Below, one piece after another: positions 42,981 to 52,279 of a stretch of 64,000 nucleotides of DNA; positions within the stretch are counted from its first letter, which is position 1, and each line of letters opens with the position of its first letter. The DNA is taken from positions 2,630,501-2,694,500 of the forward strand of contig NZ_LT906457.1 in the NCBI RefSeq assembly GCF_900186965.1, written 5' to 3'. Source of the stretch: Legionella spiritensis. GTDB lineage: Bacteria > Pseudomonadota > Gammaproteobacteria > Legionellales > Legionellaceae. A program made the translations under genes and the position numbers. The notes beneath the pieces are model-generated. The model was not told the origin of the DNA. It saw only the letters and a program-made list of their open reading frames with translations, and made no database searches.

Positions 42981-43650
42981 TCAAATTCAGATTACCTCGA
43001 TCTGCCCCCTCTCCCGCGCCAGGAATTTGAGTAGTAGGATGATGTTTTTTCGCGGGATGAGGGTTGGGGAGAGGGCTTGTCACGGATGGTCATTGACGAT
43101 GAGATATAGTGTCGTTTAGAAACGTTGCTTCCAAAACCTAAGGGACGTCATGGTAAGGATGAGCAGTTGTTTATGGAGGCGACAGGCGGGATGCTTCAAA
43201 CGGCTTTACTTTAAAGCAGTCATGATGACGTCGAGGACTGTTGGCGTGCGCTGAAAGATATCATGATTCCAAAAGCGGATCACTTTAAAACCACGTGTCT
43301 TTAGCCAATCAGTACGCTTCGTATCGTAAATTTGATTGTGCAGGTGTTGACCACCATCAAGCTCGATAATCAGTCGTTTTTCAAGACAGGCAAAATCAAC
43401 GATGTAGTCGCCTATTGGTACTTGTCTCTTGAATTTAAATCCAGGTCTATTCGCTCGAAGATAGTACCATAGATGCCTCTCAGCATCCGTACTGTTTTTC
43501 CTTAAATCGCGGGCTCGTTGCCTTAACACCGATTTTTCCACACCCTCTCCCCAACCCTCTCCCGCAAAAAACATCATCATACTACTCAAATTCCTGGCGC
43601 GGGAGAGGGGGCAGATCGAGGTTATCTCAAAAAACTGTGTTCAAATTCAG
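42981..43650. mobile_element. DUF559 cassette with long inverted repeats
   Basis: Inverted arms of about 85 bases (42990-43075 and 43543-43627) differ at only a few positions. They start AGATTACCTCGATCTGCCCC and contain the CCCTCTCC/GGTTGGGGAGAGGG motif. The direct repeat TCAAATTCAG lies outside both arms (42981-42990 and 43641-43650). The only gene inside is the DUF559 nuclease; no transposase is present. The remaining internal DNA (43076-43205) holds nothing recognisable. Confidence 0.6.
43206..43589 (-). CDS. DUF559 endonuclease-like protein (Vsr/PD-(D/E)xK fold)
   Basis: 127 residues. DUF559 landmarks: RARDLRKNSTDAERHLWYYL, FKFKRQVPIGDYIVDFACLE and KRLIIELDGGQH, giving the D ... E-x-D active-site pattern of very-short-patch-repair-like nucleases. 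The C-terminus GFKVIRFWNHDIFQ is also typical. The first 16 residues (including GEGWGEG) are encoded by the right inverted repeat, so the start codon choice is tied to that repeat. Native function and target of stand-alone DUF559 proteins are unknown. Confidence 0.85.
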   Translation of the reverse strand: MSSMMMFFAGEGWGEGVEKSVLRQRARDLRKNSTDAERHLWYYLRANRPGFKFKRQVPIGDYIVDFACLEKRLIIELDGGQHLHNQIYDTKRTDWLKTRGFKVIRFWNHDIFQRTPTVLDVIMTALK

Positions 43651-43869
43651 TCTGGGATAGCTATAAAAAACGTTAGGGATATCAAAAGCGATCTGTTGGA
43701 GATCGGGCTCATGCTGGAATCTGATAGTAAGCAGAGGTCATATCAGGCGAACACTGTTAAAAATACAGGGATATTTATTTTGAACAAAAATATGTCAGGA
43801 TGATTCAGGACGAAGCCTTCATGACGGGCTATAGGAAATTATTATTTATTGTAGAACAATAGGCCCTGA

Positions 43870-44526
43870 TTATTTTTTCAGTTTGGTCGCCATTAGTTGA
43901 TCAAACAATTTTCGTTTCTCTTCCGACAGTTCCGCACGACGCAAGGCATTCATTTCCTCAATACTGCCCTGCACACAATTCGGGGTTAATCTGTCAATAA
44001 TCAGGATACCATTGAGGTGATCAATTTCATGCTGCAGGACACGAGCGTAAAACCCTTGTTCGATCTGCTCATGACGCTGCCCGTGTTCGTCGTAATAACT
44101 GAGTTTGATTCGTTCGTATCGGGGCACTTTGCCGGCTTTGCCGGCTACGGAATAACAGCCTTCAAAATCGTCTTTCACGGCGGAACCGGGGATTGCTTCA
44201 TAAGCCGGGTTACACAAAACATGTATAGGATAAGGCGTCACATTATCCCGCAACAATGCGGCATCCTCCGGAATATAAATGACAATAATCTGCCGGGACT
44301 GATTGACCTGGGGTGCTGCCAGCCCAACACCATGTAATTGACACAGCTTTTCTTTCATCGCTTTAATGAGCGTTCTATCGTCGTTACTTAAAGGAAAACG
44401 TACTATTTGCGCCGGTGTTTTTAAAACGTGTTGATACTCAGACTGTTCAATGGTCACAATATTCAAGGCATGAACGGAAGCAGATAGCGTCATCAAAAGA
44501 CCTGTCAGGAAAAATACAATACGCAT
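43870..44526 (-). CDS. peptide deformylase-like protein with signal peptide
   Basis: 218 residues against about 170 for standard deformylases. All three metal/active-site motifs are present: GVGLAAPQ, EGCYSV (normally EGCLS) and HEIDHLNG. The enzyme removes formyl from N-terminal methionine. Unusually the protein begins with a predicted Sec signal peptide (MRIVFFLTGLLMTLSASVHA, cleavage after AxA-like VHA). That would place it in the periplasm or outside. An internal ATG twelve codons in would remove part of the signal but lacks support. It is likely a second, specialised copy besides the housekeeping def gene. Confidence 0.85.
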   Translation of the reverse strand: MRIVFFLTGLLMTLSASVHALNIVTIEQSEYQHVLKTPAQIVRFPLSNDDRTLIKAMKEKLCQLHGVGLAAPQVNQSRQIIVIYIPEDAALLRDNVTPYPIHVLCNPAYEAIPGSAVKDDFEGCYSVAGKAGKVPRYERIKLSYYDEHGQRHEQIEQGFYARVLQHEIDHLNGILIIDRLTPNCVQGSIEEMNALRRAELSEEKRKLFDQLMATKLKK

Positions 44527-44772
44527 AGTTTAATTTGCAGTCCATTTTTTTGCAAAAGCGATCATACCGGCTCATGATAGCATGTCAGACAACCCGGCAC
44601 CCGGGTTACACGTCGTTTGACTCAGGGCTACGCTGATGACCGGGTTGCCAATTTGGCAGCCCGGGATATTTTATTTTTTCGAGCCAGGTAGCAGTTTTTA
44701 AACCATAATCACACATCCGGTTTATTAAACACGAAACATAGAACGGTTTATGTGTCACAACGCTCTTCCGGT

Positions 44773-45603
44773 TCATTTTAATAATCGGATGCCCTGAGCC
44801 TCGATACTGATATTTCCCTGTTTATAAAGTTGACCAATCGCACTTTTAAAACTTTTTTTACTCGCACCAAACGCATCTTTGATTTGCGAAGGCGAACTCT
44901 TGTCATGGAGGGATAAAAATCCACCGACTTCCTGTAATTTATTAAGGATACAAATAGCAAGTTCACGAATATTATCCTGGCCAAATTTCCGCAAAACCAC
45001 ATCTATTTTACCATCTTCACGTACTTTCTTAATAAATGCCGTCATTTTTTGGCCATATTTCAAATGCTGAAACAGCTCACTATGATGAATTAAACCCCAA
45101 TATGAATGGTTAATAATGACTTTCTGACCCAGATCCGTTTTATCGGCAATAAAAACATCAACCTCATCACCTGGATTAAATTGTGCCGGCGATTTATCTA
45201 AAAAGCGATCCGCTTTGGAACTGGCAATGATTCGGCCATCCCGATCCAGAGTGACAAAAACAAGATACGACCTGTTTTTTTCCATAGGACATTTCTGTTC
45301 CGGCCTGGGTACCAGTAGATCTTTATCCAGTCCCCAATCAAGAAATGCTCCAACAGGATTCACATCAATGACTTTTAAATAGGCAAAACAACCAACCTGG
45401 GCGTGAGGACGCAAGTTCGTTGCAATGATCTTGTCTTCCGAATCCAAATAGATAAAAACATCCAGCTTGTCATTGAGTCTGGTCCCTTGCGGTACGTATT
45501 TATTTGGTAATAAAATTTCTCCCTTGTCATAACCATCAAGATAAAGACCAAAAGCGACCTTTTTAATCACCGTTAATTTGTTGTATTTACCTATTTCAAT
45601 CAT
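44773..45603 (-). CDS. CvfB-like S1 RNA-binding protein
   Basis: 276 residues with the plan of the CvfB/YitL family: three S1-like domains (KKVAFGLYLDGYDKGEILLP; VNPVGAFLDWGLDKDLLVP; SYWGLIHHSELFQHLKYGQ) and a C-terminal winged helix (FGASKKSFKSAIGQLYKQG). The family binds RNA and influences virulence gene expression in Gram-positives. ATG 45603 is used because the frame to 45606 starts with TTG. It follows the DUF1415 stop by 4 bases, so the two are coupled. Confidence 0.88.
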   Translation of the reverse strand: MIEIGKYNKLTVIKKVAFGLYLDGYDKGEILLPNKYVPQGTRLNDKLDVFIYLDSEDKIIATNLRPHAQVGCFAYLKVIDVNPVGAFLDWGLDKDLLVPRPEQKCPMEKNRSYLVFVTLDRDGRIIASSKADRFLDKSPAQFNPGDEVDVFIADKTDLGQKVIINHSYWGLIHHSELFQHLKYGQKMTAFIKKVREDGKIDVVLRKFGQDNIRELAICILNKLQEVGGFLSLHDKSSPSQIKDAFGASKKSFKSAIGQLYKQGNISIEAQGIRLLK

Positions 45604-45607
45604 CAAG

Positions 45608-46159
45608 TCATACTTCTTTAATTTTAATTAATTGTTTAATTTTACTCAGACCAAGTTGGTGCATAAGCAATATATTTTTTTCAGGGATGCTCTCGGTATT
45701 ACCGTAAAAACCAATCGCTTTCCCGATACTGTCTTCTTTTAAAATATGGATCATCGGATAGGGGCTTCGATTCGTATAATTCGAGACATCGTCCTGTTCG
45801 ATATCGGCAAAACAATATTCGGGATGAAATGTTGCCAACTGATAAACACCATTATATCCTTGCATGGATAATAACTTCTCAGCCAGGGATACAAAATCGA
45901 GATAATCCAGAAAATTATGAAACATCGAGGGAAAAATTAATAACGTCGTTTCTTCATCAGTATGCCTGTCAAGATCACCAACTGCTGACATGACCGCTTC
46001 CAATGCTGGCTCCAGTTTTTGCGCCAATGACACTTTAATCCCTAACGTATTATCCGTTATAACTTTTTTGGCAAATGGGCAGAGATTTAGTTCAATAACA
46101 AACGATAACACCCAATTCAATGAATTTTCTTTAATTTTTTCTACATCGTCATGGGGCAT
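45608..46159 (-). CDS. DUF1415 family protein
   Basis: 183 residues matching DUF1415: NWVLSFVIELNLCPFAKKVI, DEETTLLIFPSMF, GVYQLATFHPEYCFAD and NRSPYPMIHILKEDSI. The family is widespread in gammaproteobacteria with no known function. Cytoplasmic. First gene of a pair with the CvfB-like gene. Confidence 0.92.
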   Translation of the reverse strand: MPHDDVEKIKENSLNWVLSFVIELNLCPFAKKVITDNTLGIKVSLAQKLEPALEAVMSAVGDLDRHTDEETTLLIFPSMFHNFLDYLDFVSLAEKLLSMQGYNGVYQLATFHPEYCFADIEQDDVSNYTNRSPYPMIHILKEDSIGKAIGFYGNTESIPEKNILLMHQLGLSKIKQLIKIKEV

Positions 46160-46256
46160 GATGAATTAATTCCCGGAACATAAGTGTACAATTATATCAC
46201 AACTTGAAACGAAATCAGCTAGACCCATCCAGAATCCAGAGCCTAGGCCTAATCAA

Positions 46257-47510
46257 TTAACTTGGCTCAAATTTCAAAGGGGTTATCTTATAGCTTTTTT
46301 CACTCTGCAACACAAGCAAGGCAACAAACGCTGATATAAGTATATAAAACACGGGGGCTATTGGTGATTTGAGTGAGTATTGCAAATAATTTGCAACCAA
46401 GGGGGCCGTGCCTCCAAAAATAGCCATACTAACTCCCCAGGCGACAGAAACACCACTATATCTGATCCGGGTCGGAAAAAAATCATTCAATAGCTTAAAT
46501 ATCGGTGCACCAACCAGAGCATTACATAAGGCATAAGGGATCTGTACAGACAAAATTAAAATAAACGAGTTCGTTTGGGGAACCAGATAGGCTAAAGGCG
46601 CGGCAATAAAATAACCTGCCAGGCCAATCCTTATCAGATTTTTTTCATTAACCTGATCCGCAATCAAGCCTGTTAAAACAATGAATAGAACAACCAATCC
46701 CTGACCCACGGTGACAATAAATTTGGTCTCGGCTCCCGGCAATGTCGTGTATTTTGCCAAATGCGACGCATAATAGACATTCATGATATAAATATAAATA
46801 CCCAATGCCGCTACCAGTAGCGCCGCCTTAACAAGTTGTTTTTTGTAATCTTTAAACAGGCTTTTTAGCGGGTTTGATGATTTTCCCCCGCCCATCGTCA
46901 GATAAACCGGTGATTCACTTAAATTTTTACGCAAATACATGGCGCAAAAACACGATAAAGCGCCAAATAGAAAAGGGATTCGCCAGGCCCAACCGGGCAT
47001 AGAAGGCAAATAAATTAAAGTGGACATCAATCCGCCAAACATCATGCCCAATGCCGAAGCAAAACCGGTCCAGCTACCGGCCTGACATGGTTTTTCCGAG
47101 TCGTGCTCGATAAGATAAATAGCGCTGCCGTTAAATTCGCCGGACACGGCAAATCCTTGAACACAACGTAGAAGCACCAATAAAACCGGTGCCAGAATCC
47201 CGATACGTTCGTAAACAGGAAGGCAGCCTATCAACAGGGAAGAAATCCCCATCAACATGATGGATGATTGCAAAGCAATACGACGTCCCAGCCTGTCGCC
47301 CAGATACCCGAAAAAGAGCGCGCCTAACGGGCGAAAAAAATAACCCAGGGCAAAAACGGAGAACGTTGCAATCATGGCAAGATGGTTGCCAAGCTTCGGA
47401 AAAAACAATGCGGCAATCACATTTGCGATATAGGCGTAATAAGTAAATTCAGCCCACTCCAGAAATGTTCCCGCGGTCGCCACAAAGACACGTTTCTTTT
47501 TATTTTGCAT
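46257..47510 (-). CDS. MFS transporter, metabolite:H+ symporter (MHS) family
   Basis: 417 residues. TM1 region reads TAGTFLEWAEFTYYAYIANV and the TM2-3 loop FFRPLGALFFGYLGDRLGRR, both MHS hallmarks; GEFNGSAIYLIEH follows. It is a paralogue of 5530-6786, but the usual EWYDF is EWAEF here. Twelve predicted spans in the inner membrane. Substrate unknown. Stand-alone. Confidence 0.9.
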   Translation of the reverse strand: MQNKKKRVFVATAGTFLEWAEFTYYAYIANVIAALFFPKLGNHLAMIATFSVFALGYFFRPLGALFFGYLGDRLGRRIALQSSIMLMGISSLLIGCLPVYERIGILAPVLLVLLRCVQGFAVSGEFNGSAIYLIEHDSEKPCQAGSWTGFASALGMMFGGLMSTLIYLPSMPGWAWRIPFLFGALSCFCAMYLRKNLSESPVYLTMGGGKSSNPLKSLFKDYKKQLVKAALLVAALGIYIYIMNVYYASHLAKYTTLPGAETKFIVTVGQGLVVLFIVLTGLIADQVNEKNLIRIGLAGYFIAAPLAYLVPQTNSFILILSVQIPYALCNALVGAPIFKLLNDFFPTRIRYSGVSVAWGVSMAIFGGTAPLVANYLQYSLKSPIAPVFYILISAFVALLVLQSEKSYKITPLKFEPS

Positions 47511-47721
47511 ATACTAACTCATGATATTCTTTCATACTGCCGTGCCAGCCAGCGAAGCCCGGACGTTCATTTTATTTCGCCAATTCCAGAAAGCAATATA
47601 AAATTGCGGCAAAAGGAATTCCAGCTTCATAAATAAGAATGGTTTGTGTACAAGCAGGCACTGCTAATCCCCTTTTCAGGAGCATGGTTGCACTTGTTGT
47701 CAGAGCCTCCAAAGTCGAAAA

Positions 47722-47749
47722 TTGACTTGTACAGTGACCCAAGTATAAT
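47722..47749 (+). promoter_or_regulatory. sigma-70 promoter
   Basis: TTGACT and TATAAT separated by 16 bases, upstream of the small secreted protein gene, with about 32 bases from the -10 to the ATG. Confidence 0.7.
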
Positions 47750-47781
47750 GCCGGCAACTTGGCAAAGCTGGATGCTATCTA

Positions 47782-48156
47782 ATGAATAAAGTTTTAATTG
47801 TATTGCCTTTACTAGTCTCAATATCCAACCTGTCTTATTCAAACACGGATAATTGCCAAAGGTTACCCGGTAACTGGAATGGATTTGCTTTATTAACAGA
47901 TGAGCCGCTATGTAGATTATATGGTGGCTGTAAATTTAAAATCAGTGCCCATATTACCAGAATCTCCGAGACTCAATTTGAAGTGAACTATAGACCGGGC
48001 AAGGGCCAGGGAAAAATCATAGCGATTGATTGCCGGGAAGATCGGATTAGTAACCCATCCAATCCCGACAGTAAATTCAATTTTTGGTGCATTGCTGATA
48101 ATTGCTCCATTGAATACAGCGATCCGAAACAAATTGTCTACGCCCAAAATTTCTAA
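47782..48156 (+). CDS. small secreted protein of unknown function
   Basis: 124 residues with a clear signal peptide (MNKVLIVLPLLVSISNLSYS). The mature protein has six cysteines, several in close pairs (FWCIADNC), suggesting disulfides in the periplasm or outside. Strand-rich middle part (ETQFEVNYRPGKGQGKIIAI). No family recognised. A good sigma-70 promoter lies upstream and a hairpin downstream. Confidence 0.7.
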   Translation: MNKVLIVLPLLVSISNLSYSNTDNCQRLPGNWNGFALLTDEPLCRLYGGCKFKISAHITRISETQFEVNYRPGKGQGKIIAIDCREDRISNPSNPDSKFNFWCIADNCSIEYSDPKQIVYAQNF

Positions 48157-48197
48157 CCTCTCGTGGTCGCTTCTTCCTGACTGGCCACCAAATCGAT

Positions 48198-48225
48198 AAA
48201 CCGGGCTTAATATCCCGGTTTTGTT
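48198..48225 (+). terminator. intrinsic terminator of the small secreted protein gene
   Basis: AAACCGGG-CTTAATAT-CCCGGTTT followed by TGTT. Strong stem, short T tract. Confidence 0.6.
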
Positions 48226-48348
48226 ACCCGGTTATATCCTTGCTTTGCTCTGCCAAACAGGCACGCAACCTGAATTAATCATATAAATGCGCCTTTATGA
48301 CGACGTTATCAGCAATCTCATGTGACGTGCGGCAACGGCACACCAGGA

Positions 48349-48484
48349 TTGCAGGAAACCGGTAAATTTTGTTACAATTGGCATTCTTTCATAAAAAACG
48401 AGGTCTCGACTCCAGTGCGAATTATCTCTCAATAAATGTTTGGTGCGTTTTTTACGCGGGCTTTATTTATTGTTGGGGTGATTT
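48349..48484 (+). promoter_or_regulatory. promoter and structured leader of the ABC-F gene
   Basis: TTGCAG (48349-48354) and TACAAT (48373-48378) with an 18-base spacer. The leader of about 100 bases contains nested inverted repeats: AATAAAT (48431-48437) with ATTTATT (48465-48471), and inside them GCGT-T5-ACGC. The outer 3' arm ends at the Shine-Dalgarno sequence TTGGGGTGA, so folding could affect translation. ABC-F resistance genes are often attenuated in their leaders. Confidence 0.45.
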
Positions 48485-49891
48485 ATGTCGATGCTTTGTT
48501 CTATTCATCAATTATCTTTAATTTATCCTGAAAAAATTTGTTTTGAACTGTTTGATGCGTGCATTTATGCTGGTCAGCGGATTGCTGTCGTAGGAGATAA
48601 TGGCTGCGGTAAAACAAGTTTATTGCGTATGATTGCAGGGGATTGTTCCGTTCATGATGGCGATATTCGCTTCAATCAGAATATTCGCATTGCTTACGTA
48701 CCTCAAATTCCGGAGAGGTTTGAAGGCTTAAGTGGTGCGGAACGTTTTCAAAAAGCGTTATCCAATGCCTTGTCGTGTGATCCGGAGTTGTTAATCCTTG
48801 ATGAACCGACAAATCACCTCGATAGGGACAACCGCAAACAACTGCTGCAATTTTTACAATATTTTCCGGGAACCTTGGTAATTGCTTCGCATGACACTCA
48901 ATTACTATCTCTTGTGCCTGATTGCCTGTGGTCTATCAGTGATGGTAAAATTGCGCAGTTTGCCGGGCACTATGACGATTTTCTACGAGAAAAAGACCGG
49001 CAGTATGTTCAATTGAACCAGAAATTATGTAGCCTGCAAAAAGAAAAAAGAACGGTTCATCTTCAATTAATGAAAGAACAGAAACGAGCAAAAGGCTCTA
49101 AAGAGATGGGTAAAAAATCCATACAAAACCGCAAATGGCCAACAATCGTCTCTCACGCCAAAATATCCCGCGCTTCAATGACATCCGGTAGAAAAGGAAA
49201 ACAAATCAGAAATACGCGTGAAGATATCATGGCACAAATGAGTGCCTTAGATAGGCCTGAAATCATTGCACCTGAATTCCATTTACCTTCCGGATTTATG
49301 TCTTATAAATCCGTGGTGATGATTAAAGAGGGGGCGATTGGTTATGGAAATACAATGATCACCAATCAGATTAATATTCAATTGTCCGGTCAAGGACGAT
49401 TGGCGATCACCGGGGCGAATGGATGTGGCAAGTCAACGCTGGTTAAAGCAATAATGAATCATTCCGATGTGATTAGAGAAGGGGACTGGCAGGCACCTGA
49501 TCAACTGGATATTGGCTATTTAGATCAGCACTATCAACAACTTTCGGTAAATGAGACCGTATTATCAACCCTTGAAGCGACCAGGCCGGATTGGACGCAT
49601 CAACAAATTCGCTCTCATTTAAATGATTTCCTGTTTAAATCAAATGGTGTTGTCAATCAGTCGGTTACTTGTTTGTCTGGCGGCGAAAAAGCCCGGCTAT
49701 CTTTAGCCAGGATTGCCGCCAAACCACCAAAACTATTAATTCTCGATGAGATAACCAATAATTTGGATCTCACTACCCGAAACCATGTGATTCAGTGTTT
49801 ACAGCAATATCCGGGACCAATGATCGTCATTTCACACGATGGGGATTTCCTGAAACAGATTCATATTACGGACTATTATCATTTGGGTTAA
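48485..49891 (+). CDS. ABC-F family ATPase (possible ribosome-protection type)
   Basis: 468 residues with two ABC ATPase domains and no membrane segments. Domain 1: Walker A GDNGCGKTS, signature LSGAE (usually LSGGE), Walker B LLILDEPTNHLD. A basic linker of about 80 residues follows (many K/R, about 185-265). Domain 2: GANGCGKST, LSGGEKARLSLA, LLILDEITNNLD. ABC-F proteins bind the ribosomal E-site; short members with long basic linkers often protect against antibiotics. Base composition is lower in GC than the left part of the window, suggesting acquisition. The exact subfamily was not determined. Confidence 0.88.
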   Translation: MSMLCSIHQLSLIYPEKICFELFDACIYAGQRIAVVGDNGCGKTSLLRMIAGDCSVHDGDIRFNQNIRIAYVPQIPERFEGLSGAERFQKALSNALSCDPELLILDEPTNHLDRDNRKQLLQFLQYFPGTLVIASHDTQLLSLVPDCLWSISDGKIAQFAGHYDDFLREKDRQYVQLNQKLCSLQKEKRTVHLQLMKEQKRAKGSKEMGKKSIQNRKWPTIVSHAKISRASMTSGRKGKQIRNTREDIMAQMSALDRPEIIAPEFHLPSGFMSYKSVVMIKEGAIGYGNTMITNQINIQLSGQGRLAITGANGCGKSTLVKAIMNHSDVIREGDWQAPDQLDIGYLDQHYQQLSVNETVLSTLEATRPDWTHQQIRSHLNDFLFKSNGVVNQSVTCLSGGEKARLSLARIAAKPPKLLILDEITNNLDLTTRNHVIQCLQQYPGPMIVISHDGDFLKQIHITDYYHLG

Positions 49892-50131
49892 GGGTTGATG
49901 AATTTTGAAAAGAAAACGTTTCACTATATTAAAAATACCATCGTTTTTTAGCACCGGTTTACAAATGCCTTTTGTATAAGACATAAAAGCTTGCAGTCAG
50001 GATTTAAGATGCCTCGTTGTGTTTAGGACAAACATTCAAAGGCGGCGATATAGAGGATGTTGCACCTTTGCTACGATTCAGTAGAACTCGTAGAGGAAAT
50101 CTCATATGCTGGTAATTACCCATTAGGCCTA

Positions 50132-50266
50132 GTGCAACGTTTCACTGATTCTGTCCTGTTGCCAACGGTACAGAAGAGGTAGGTCGGGCGCCTCGCCCGA
50201 CCTACGACTTGCCCCGCTGTCGCAGCAATAACAAACTAGCAAGACAACTTCAGTGAAACACTGTAC
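50132..50266. mobile_element. TA-flanked MITE with central palindrome
   Basis: A 135-base element flanked by TA on both sides. Its ends are GTGCAACGTTTCACTGA and, inverted, GTACAGTGTTTCACTGA. The centre carries the perfect hairpin GTAGGTCGGGCG-CCT-CGCCCGACCTAC (50179-50205). It contains no gene. The TA target and GT(G/A)C ends suggest mobilisation by an IS630/Tc1-type transposase. The rest of the gap 49892-50308 shows nothing recognisable. Confidence 0.6.
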
Positions 50267-50308
50267 TAGTGCCTCGTCTAGATTAGGTTATATCTTAAAC
50301 AAAGAGAG

Positions 50309-52018
50309 TTATTTCGTCTTCTTAAGTAACAATTTCGCCAGATAATTTTGAAGCTTATCCAAGCGCGGAGGAATACTGCGATACCCCACAAAACGATCCG
50401 GCCTGATACAATAAAGACAATTCCCCTCGGCACCGTAACGTTGATGAGCAGCCTGGTGGACATCGTATAAAATCAGGCCATCAGTATGGAGATGCGGCGG
50501 CAATTTTTTAGAGGACAGAACAACGGCCGTTTGTATCCAATCCGAATAAAGCGAATTTATTTCCCCCAATAAATTATTGATTTGGTTTATGTTTTTATGA
50601 TGGCAATGCTCACAACCCAGAAAAATCAATAACGCATGCCGGCCTTCTAAAAGGCCATCGTATAGCCAGCGATCCGGTGAACGGGCATCACGGGTGACCC
50701 CAAAAACATCGGGTGCCCTCTCCCCAGCTTGTGGACCATGACCAAAAGCGCTCCAGGCTTTAAGACAACCACCATGTTCATCCCAATGCTCAGCCTTCGA
50801 AATATGCCACGGCAACCCTGCATACTCATCAATAATAGGACTTTTGCGAAAACGGGCTGCTGTTTGGGACATCAAACCACCAAATAATTTCTTAACCGGC
50901 TCAAACCCCATCATAAGCTGAGTCAAATGATCGCGGATTTCTCGACTAACCAAACCAATCATGGAAAATGAATGCTCATTGGCATCCGATAGCCATTTCA
51001 CCTCTTTTAATGTCTGATTTTGTTCTATTTCATAACTGTCTAATAAGGCGGGAGCAGCAATATCTCGGCAGACTAACACCAGTTTCCAGGCTAGATTACG
51101 CGCATCCAGTAACCCGGAGTTCATGCCCAAAGACGTTAACGGACTCACCTGATGGGCCGCATCGCCACATAGCAGAATACGTCCTTTTTTGCGTTGTTTC
51201 ACGGAGATATTGTAAGTATGAAAATGAGAAATCCAGTAGGGATCACTTAGTTTTCCTGGAATATCACACAATTCATCAAACAAAGTCTGTACTTCAGACA
51301 AGACCGGTTGTTCACCTTGCTGAAACGTTCTTTTTTTAGATAAGCTTAATAAGATGCCAGACCGCTCGCCTGGTAAAGAACCCACGCTACAAAACCCTTT
51401 TTTTGCAAAAAAGAAATACCAGTCCTTATGCCGGAAATCCCCATCAACTTTCACATCGGCGATAATATAATGGGAAGGATACTTTTTTCCTTTGGACGGA
51501 ATAGAAACCAGTTCACGAACCTTGCTTCTTGACCCATCACACCCAATCACATATCGACAGGTAATGGTATACTGATTTTGATTATGTATAACCAGAGCTA
51601 CAGGGTTATCCTGACTGGTATCAAGATCGACTAAAGTCGTGTTCCAGCATACTTGATGGCCAAACTGGCTCAATCGTTCCTGTTGAAAGCGTTCCACATA
51701 ATTCTGCCCTAAGAGACAAATTTGTGGGAATCGGGATTCAATGCCCCGCCAAGGTACTCGCATAGCTTGTTTGCCTTCCAAGTAGATGGATAGCGCATTA
51801 GTAAAAACGCCATGTTTTTCAAATGGTTTGATGTAATTTAAATCGGCAAAACCTTCCAGGGCAACGGGCGAAATAGCGGTAGCTTTCATGATCTCAGACG
51901 TGGTTTTTTTTTTGTCGATGATAATAAAAGAGAGGCCACTTCGTGCTAACTCCAATGCCATCATAAGCCCTGTAGGGCCGGCGCCAACGATAAGGACATC
52001 ACAATTTTCGTTAGTCAT
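50309..52018 (-). CDS. FAD-dependent aromatic hydroxylase (PHBH fold) with thioredoxin-like tail
   Basis: 569 residues. FAD motif GAGPTGLMMALELARSG at the N-terminus, the DG motif YVIGCDGSRSKVRELV and the second FAD motif RILLCGDAAHQVSPLTSLG. The C-terminal 170 residues resemble the thioredoxin-like domain of phenol hydroxylase/PheA-type enzymes (HALLIFLGCEHCHHK). These enzymes hydroxylate aromatic rings or polyketides with NADPH and O2. ATG 52018 has GGAG upstream; the frame to 52030 begins with TTG. The neighbourhood gives no substrate; detoxification or antibiotic modification is possible. Confidence 0.9.
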   Translation of the reverse strand: MTNENCDVLIVGAGPTGLMMALELARSGLSFIIIDKKKTTSEIMKATAISPVALEGFADLNYIKPFEKHGVFTNALSIYLEGKQAMRVPWRGIESRFPQICLLGQNYVERFQQERLSQFGHQVCWNTTLVDLDTSQDNPVALVIHNQNQYTITCRYVIGCDGSRSKVRELVSIPSKGKKYPSHYIIADVKVDGDFRHKDWYFFFAKKGFCSVGSLPGERSGILLSLSKKRTFQQGEQPVLSEVQTLFDELCDIPGKLSDPYWISHFHTYNISVKQRKKGRILLCGDAAHQVSPLTSLGMNSGLLDARNLAWKLVLVCRDIAAPALLDSYEIEQNQTLKEVKWLSDANEHSFSMIGLVSREIRDHLTQLMMGFEPVKKLFGGLMSQTAARFRKSPIIDEYAGLPWHISKAEHWDEHGGCLKAWSAFGHGPQAGERAPDVFGVTRDARSPDRWLYDGLLEGRHALLIFLGCEHCHHKNINQINNLLGEINSLYSDWIQTAVVLSSKKLPPHLHTDGLILYDVHQAAHQRYGAEGNCLYCIRPDRFVGYRSIPPRLDKLQNYLAKLLLKKTK

Positions 52019-52279
52019 GAAGAACTCCAACTAAAAATTAATCCTTTGTTACTCTGCTTACCGCTCTATCTATAGAATAGTACAATAGCAAACCTTACTT
52101 CATTCTTCGCAGAAGGAAGACCAGATCCTCGTTATCTGTGCCGGGCTGGCTGTTGTTGTATTTATTTTTTATTTTTCTGGTTTCAGTTCTTATTTATTGG
52201 CACTAAAAAGGGAGGGTTTACACGACCTACAAATACTACAATTTTTCGCCTCTTAAAATGTTGGTCTTATTTAGAATGA

